In this document: positions 59,790-64,000 of the stretch, in pieces | Layout: every line of letters starts with the position of its first letter | How positions within the stretch are numbered: the first letter of the stretch is position 1 | Source of the DNA: Owenweeksia sp965214115 | GTDB taxonomy: Bacteria; Bacteroidota; Bacteroidia; Flavobacteriales; Schleiferiaceae | Direction of reading: 5' to 3' | Length of the DNA: 64,000 nt | Assembly: GCA_965214115.1 (NCBI GenBank) | Contig: CBDCAU010000004.1 | Span: forward strand, 124,001 to 188,000 | Position numbers and translations under genes: made by a program | The notes under the pieces: generated by a model | Databases searched by the model: none | Seen by the model: the letters and a program-made list of their open reading frames with translations, nothing else | Told to the model about the DNA's origin: nothing

Positions 59790-61628
59790 TCAAACTTCCT
59801 GCGCCTTAAACTGCATCTCGTACAAATTCGTATAAAAACCGCCCTGCGCCAGCAGCTCCGAATGCGTCCCCTCCTCCACGATTTTGCCGTGGTCCATCAC
59901 CAAGATTTTATCGGCTTTTTGGATGGTGGCCAAGCGGTGCGCGATCACCACGCTGGTGCGGCCTTCCGTGATTTTGTCGATGGCTTTTTGGATGAGCTGT
60001 TCGCTCTCCGTGTCAATGCTGGAAGTCGCCTCATCGAGAATCAAGACCGACGGATTGGAAACGTAGGCGCGCAAAAACGCCAGCAATTGCCGCTGCCCCA
60101 CCGAGAGCATATTACCGCGCTCGCGCACATTGTAATCGTATGATTCCGGTAGGGTTTCGATGAATTCGTCCACACCGATAAATTCTGCCGCCGCTACCAC
60201 TTCCTCGCGCGAAATGTCCTTATTTAAGGTGATATTATTTTCAATCGTATCCGAAAAAAGGAAAACATCCTGCAAAACCACGGCGAGGTGTTTCCGCAGC
60301 GATTCCAGTTTAATTTGTTGAATATCAACGCCATCCAAGAAAATTTGACCGCTGTCGATTTCGTAAAAGCGGCCGAGTAGATTTACAACCGTCGATTTTC
60401 CCGCGCCGGTCGCGCCGACAATTGCCAAAGTCTGTCCAGCTTCTACCTTAAAATCGATTCCTTTCAAGATGGGTTCGTCCGGCAAGTAGCTAAATTTCAC
60501 ATCTTTAAATTCAATGTCGCCTTTCACATTTTCCAGTTCGATGTGACCTTCATCCGGAATGTGCGATTTGGTGTTCAGCACTTTGAAAACACGCTCGCTC
60601 GCCACCATCCCCATTTGCAGCGTATTAAAACGGTCGGCCAACTGCCGCAGCGGCCGGAACAGCATATTTATAAAAATGATAATCGCGGTGATTTCACCCA
60701 AGGTAATCGCCATCATATCCGGCGCTATTTCCCAGTTCATTGAATGATACAGCAGGAGTTCCAGCGAGATTTTGGAACTTTCCTGCGCCGCCCGCAAACC
60801 GCCGTACCACACCGCCAATCCAATACTAATGGCGCTCATAATTTCGATGACGGGTAAGAAAATCGAAAAGTACCAAATCGAACGAATGTTGGCTTTTTTA
60901 TGCTTTTCGTTGATTTCTTGAAATTTTTCCATTTCGGCCTCCTCGCGGTTGAAAATCTGCACCACGTTCATCCCCGTAATGTGCTCTTGCACAAAGGCAT
61001 TGAGTTGCGAAACTTGGGTGCGGACATCCTGAAAAGAGCCTTTTATTTTTTTCTGAAAAAGCCGCGTGGCGTAAAACAGAACGGGGACTACCGAAAGTGA
61101 AATCAAAACCAAGCGGAAATCGAAAAAATAGAACATCGCCGCGACCATAATAAAAATCTTGAACAAATCGCCGAAAATGGTGAGAATTCCTTGGGCAAAA
61201 ATGTCGGCGATTGTTTCAATATCACTGACCGCACGAGTGACCAAAGTTCCTATCGGAGTTCTATCAAAATACTGTAACTTGAATTTTAAAATATGTTCAT
61301 ACAATTGGATGCGCAAATCGCGGATGATATTTTGACCCAAATAATTGGCGCCGTAAATGAAAGTGAACTGCACCAGCGCTTCAATAATCAAAAGGCCAAT
61401 CAAAATCAAAGTGAAGTTGAGAAGTCCTTCGGCGTTCGGTGTGATTACAAAATTGTCGATGATGTATTGGATGACCAGCGGCCGCGCGGTGGTGAGCGCG
61501 CTGAGCAAAATCGTCAAAAAAATGGCACCGTAAAACACGAAACGATAGGGTTTTACATACGCCAAAATTTTGCGCAGCAAACCCAAATCAAACGCATTTC
61601 CGGTAACGTCTTTTTCCTTTTCAGCCAT
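59790..61628 (-). CDS. ABC exporter (MsbA-like, fused TMD-NBD)
   Basis: 612 residues, the standard half-transporter. Six membrane helices (about 25-330) are followed by an ATPase with Walker A VGATGAGKST, the Q-loop in VVLQDVFLF, signature LSVGQRQLLA, Walker B VLILDEATSSID and the H-loop IAHRLAT. It would export lipids, drugs or peptides as a homodimer; the substrate is unknown. Its start overlaps the end of the split truA gene by eight bases, so the two are coupled and any truA lesion could affect its translation. Confidence 0.93.
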   Translation of the reverse strand: MAEKEKDVTGNAFDLGLLRKILAYVKPYRFVFYGAIFLTILLSALTTARPLVIQYIIDNFVITPNAEGLLNFTLILIGLLIIEALVQFTFIYGANYLGQNIIRDLRIQLYEHILKFKLQYFDRTPIGTLVTRAVSDIETIADIFAQGILTIFGDLFKIFIMVAAMFYFFDFRLVLISLSVVPVLFYATRLFQKKIKGSFQDVRTQVSQLNAFVQEHITGMNVVQIFNREEAEMEKFQEINEKHKKANIRSIWYFSIFLPVIEIMSAISIGLAVWYGGLRAAQESSKISLELLLYHSMNWEIAPDMMAITLGEITAIIIFINMLFRPLRQLADRFNTLQMGMVASERVFKVLNTKSHIPDEGHIELENVKGDIEFKDVKFSYLPDEPILKGIDFKVEAGQTLAIVGATGAGKSTVVNLLGRFYEIDSGQIFLDGVDIQQIKLESLRKHLAVVLQDVFLFSDTIENNITLNKDISREEVVAAAEFIGVDEFIETLPESYDYNVRERGNMLSVGQRQLLAFLRAYVSNPSVLILDEATSSIDTESEQLIQKAIDKITEGRTSVVIAHRLATIQKADKILVMDHGKIVEEGTHSELLAQGGFYTNLYEMQFKAQEV

Positions 61629-62365
61629 TGAAATAATTTTCGGGATAAGCGACTTCCATCAGATACAGACCGTGGGCCGGCGCGGATTCGCCCGCTTCCC
61701 TCCTATCATTTTTTTCGATGATTTTCGGAAAATCATCCACCTGTTTTTTGCCCAATCCAATTTCCACCAAAGTGCCCACGATGGCGCGCACCATATTTCG
61801 TAAAAAGCGGTCGGCCGCAATTTCAAAAATCCATTTTTCACCGTCAAATTGCCAGTCCGCTTTTTTGATTTGGCAAAGGTTGGTTTGCGTCTGCGTATTG
61901 GTTTTGGAAAAAGAAGTGAAATCTTCAAAGTCAAATAAAAATTGGGAAGCCGTTTTCATTTTGTCAAAATCCAAATCATTAAAAACGTGCCACGCAAAAT
62001 CTTGTAAAAAAGGGTTTTTTTTCCTGCAAAATTTGATAGTGATATTTTCGGGAAACCGCATCAAAACGGGTGTGCGCCGTTTCGTGCATTTTCATCACAT
62101 TTTTAATATAAATATCTTTTCCCAAAAAACTGTTCAATCGATTCGTTAAATTTTCGGGCAGATTTGTATCAAAATCAAAATGGGCGAACATCTGTTTGGC
62201 GTGGACGCCGGTGTCCGTCCGGCCTGCGCCGACCACATTTATATCTTCTCCTAAAATTGTATTAAGTGCTTCGTTCACAACCTCTTGCACCGTGATGGCA
62301 TTCGGCTGGATTTGCCAACCGTGAAAGTTTTTGCCGAAATACGAAAGCTCGATGAAATGGCGCAA
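61621..62365 (-). pseudogene. truA: tRNA pseudouridine synthase A, frameshifted
   Basis: Two overlapping frames together make one normal TruA of about 247 residues. The first holds RHFIELSYFGKNFHGWQIQP and the catalytic VGAGRTDTGVHAKQMFAHFD, and runs to SRKYHYQILQEK. The second resumes at KNPFLQDFAWHVF and holds ADRFLRNMVRAIVGTLVEIG. The junction is a run of eight A on the coding strand (62015-62022); seven would restore the frame exactly. So a one-base homopolymer gain explains the break. TruA modifies uridines 38-40 of tRNA anticodon stems. A sequencing error is quite possible, as is slippage that yields some full-length protein. TTG 62365 fits the family start best; an upstream start at 62422 is possible. 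Confidence 0.88.
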
Positions 62366-62415
62366 CGGAGGGATTGGTTTACTTTGCCGCGAAGGTAAAA
62401 CGAAACCCCCGCGCC

Positions 62416-62907
62416 GTGCCAAGGATTTCTTTATTGAGCGATACGCATTCGTATATGGACGACCAGATTTTGCGCTTCTGCGAGGGCAGCGACGAGATTT
62501 GGCACGCCGGCGACATCGGCGATTTGCGGGTAACGGATGCCTTGCAAAAAGTCGCGCCCGTCCGCGCCGTTTTCGGGAATATCGACAATGCTAAAGCCCG
62601 CGCGCACTGGCCTGAAAATGAGCGTTTTTACTGTGAAAAAGTAGATGTTTGGATGACCCACATCGGTGGCTACCCCGGCCGCTACGACCGCCGCGTCCGC
62701 GAGGAAATACGGCGCAAGCCGCCGAAACTTTTCATCTGCGGCCACAGCCATATTTTAAAAGTGATGAACGACAAAAAGCTGGGTTTGCTGGCGATGAACC
62801 CCGGCGCGATTGGGAAACACGGCCTTCACAAAGTACGGACGATGCTGCGGTTTCAAATTGAAAATGAGCGGATTTTTGGGCTGGAAGTGGTGGAGGTGAA
62901 GCGGTGA
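62416..62907 (+). CDS. YfcE/MJ0936-type metallophosphoesterase
   Basis: 163 residues from GTG 62416, which places PRISLLSDTHSYMDD at the N-terminus as usual. Metal and phosphate motifs: SDTH, WHAGDIGD, VFGNID (GNxD without the usual His pair), THIGGYPG and ICGHSHI. Such enzymes hydrolyse phosphodiesters, for example cyclic nucleotides, with two metals. The substrate is unknown. It is divergent from truA, with starts about 50 bases apart, so the two promoters share a small region. Confidence 0.9.
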   Translation: MPRISLLSDTHSYMDDQILRFCEGSDEIWHAGDIGDLRVTDALQKVAPVRAVFGNIDNAKARAHWPENERFYCEKVDVWMTHIGGYPGRYDRRVREEIRRKPPKLFICGHSHILKVMNDKKLGLLAMNPGAIGKHGLHKVRTMLRFQIENERIFGLEVVEVKR

Positions 62908-63084
62908 GTTTTTAAGTGCACATCCTTTTATCACGGAATTTCTTCTTGGTAGAATTGAATGTGAAATGTGACACGGCGAAACCCAATACAATTCTTAAAA
63001 AAAATCCAAAACTAAATGGGCGCGACCCGCTTTTATCTGCGCCAAAAATCCTTTATTTGCCGATTGTCATTTTTGAAATCCCCA

Positions 63085-64000
63085 ATGAATTTTATTGATT
63101 CCCGCCTCTTCAGGGGCACCGTCCTCCTCCTTTTTGTGGTGCTGTTTTTTTTCGGTTTGGTACGCGGCGCGCCTTTTCTGCAGCCGCTGGCCATCGGGTT
63201 AATCGTGGCTTTTCTGCTGCTGCCCATCGCGCAGTGGCTGGAAAAAATCGGCGCCAACCGCGTCTTGGCCTCGCTGCTCGCTTCCTTGGTGGGCGCGCTG
63301 TTTGTCGCGGTGCTGGGCGGCCTCATCGTGTTTCAGGCCGGGCAGGTATCCGACGATTGGGAGCAGCTCAAAAAGAAAGGCGCGCAGCGGATGGAGGAAG
63401 TGAAAAGCTGGGTGAGCGACAAAACCGGCATCGAAAAACAGCAAATGGATAAAATGGGCGAAAAGCGCGATTTCAAGAAAATCCTGCAGTCGGCCAGTTC
63501 AGTGGCCACGGTCGTCCTTGTGTCGCTGGCGGATTTGCTTTTGGTGCTGGTTTACACGATTTTGTTTCTGCTCTACCGAGGGCGTTTCAAGGGATTTGTC
63601 CTGCGCTGGGCAGACAATGACCAAAAAGACGAAGCCGTGCAGACCCTCCGCGAATCGGGTGCCGCCGCCCGCGATTTCCTCAAGGCCAAGTTTATTTTGA
63701 TATTGATCCTGATGGTCGTCTATTCGATCGGCCTCACGCTGATCGGCGTCAAGTTCGCCATCTTTTACGGGGTGCTGGCGGCGCTCCTCACCATCATCCC
63801 TTACATCGGCAATTTCATCGGCGCCAGCTTCCCCTTGGTGATGACCTTGATTTACCAAGACCTGACCGCCACGCTTCTGGTAATGGGGCTTTTCAGCGCA
63901 GTGCAGCTTTTGGAAAGCTACGTTTTGGAGCCACTCTTGGTGAAAAAAAACGTGGACCTGAACCCTTTTTTCAGCATCTCCGCGGCCATTCTGGCCGGCA
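63085..64000 (+). CDS. AI-2E family (DUF20/PerM) transporter, 3' end outside window
   Basis: From ATG 63085 the frame stays open to the window edge (305 codons). It has an N-terminal helix pair (FRGTVLLLFVVLFFFGLV and LQPLAIGLIVAFLLLPIAQW), a long polar loop with VSDDWEQLKKK, then helices and the family signature LLTIIPYIGNFIGASFPLV followed by LLESYVLEPLLVKKNVDLNP. Members are homo-oligomeric membrane proteins exporting small molecules, some acting as Na+/H+ antiporters or autoinducer exporters; the substrate here is unknown. Codon use is strongly GC-rich. Upstream (62908-63084) nothing else is visible. Confidence 0.9.
   Translation, partial: MNFIDSRLFRGTVLLLFVVLFFFGLVRGAPFLQPLAIGLIVAFLLLPIAQWLEKIGANRVLASLLASLVGALFVAVLGGLIVFQAGQVSDDWEQLKKKGAQRMEEVKSWVSDKTGIEKQQMDKMGEKRDFKKILQSASSVATVVLVSLADLLLVLVYTILFLLYRGRFKGFVLRWADNDQKDEAVQTLRESGAAARDFLKAKFILILILMVVYSIGLTLIGVKFAIFYGVLAALLTIIPYIGNFIGASFPLVMTLIYQDLTATLLVMGLFSAVQLLESYVLEPLLVKKNVDLNPFFSISAAILAG

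Noticed and set aside
59549..59809. 86-codon frame MHEKGDLENEIW...
   Set aside because: It overlaps the ABC exporter 3' end, uses AT-rich spacer with pairing repeats and matches no family I recognise.

Overview
The window looks like a chromosome segment of a Bacteroidota bacterium, probably from the Saprospiria side of the phylum; the exact lineage is inferred. The evidence is: five proteins with type A C-terminal sorting domains of the type IX secretion system (T9SS), a TonB-dependent receptor with a carboxypeptidase-regulatory-like N-terminus, an Lnb/DUF4105 lipoprotein acyltransferase, many Bacteroidota DUF families, and promoter boxes of the TAnnTTTG / TTTG type in place of sigma70 boxes. 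Most of the segment is ordinary chromosome. Two genes run off the ends: a TPR adenylate cyclase on the left and an AI-2E family exporter on the right.

1-4.6 kb: TPR-cyclase; a wrecked REP-associated tyrosine transposase (RAYT) surrounded by copies of its presumed palindrome and flanked by two 76-bp direct repeats; a UspA protein; a GNAT-like gene followed by a 48-codon gene. 4.6-9.8 kb: uvrB, then a defence-like block with a HigBA-type toxin-antitoxin pair, a C5 cytosine methyltransferase and an overlapping putative restriction endonuclease. 9.9-15.5 kb: DUF1684, HTTM-like membrane, lipoprotein and Lnb-like genes, plus a DUF1801 gene broken by an in-frame TGA. 15.6-22.8 kb: tRNA-Ser and tRNA-Pro, trkA-trkH potassium uptake, a CBS protein, a YCF48-like beta-propeller, an alpha/beta hydrolase and a membrane protein. 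23-33.7 kb, mostly minus strand: aldehyde dehydrogenase, M14 carboxypeptidase, acetolactate-synthase-like enzyme, RluA, and a TonB receptor with a secreted esterase-like partner. 33.9-38.9 kb: GT2 and GT39 glycosyltransferases, PAP2 phosphatase, tRNA-Met and a collagen-like lipoprotein. 39-47.6 kb: hutH-hisS (hisS carries a large internal insertion), a YhcG/DUF1016 nuclease with twin palindromes in its coding sequence, a repeat lipoprotein operon, a membrane J-protein and an SPFH protein.

47.7-59.3 kb is a cluster of three secreted subtilisin-family (S8) proteases with T9SS tails and a small T9SS cargo protein. Two of the proteases have different catalytic domains but share an almost identical triple-MAM cassette, which points to cassette exchange or gene conversion. 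59.8-64 kb: an ABC exporter, a truA split by one extra A in a homopolymer, a YfcE-like phosphoesterase and the exporter at the right edge.

The most notable points are the RAYT/REP remnant with its flanking repeats, the MAM cassette sharing, the HisS insertion, the twin palindromes in yhcG, three genes interrupted by small lesions (RAYT, DUF1801, truA), and -7 promoter boxes only 4-6 bases from start codons, which implies leaderless mRNAs.
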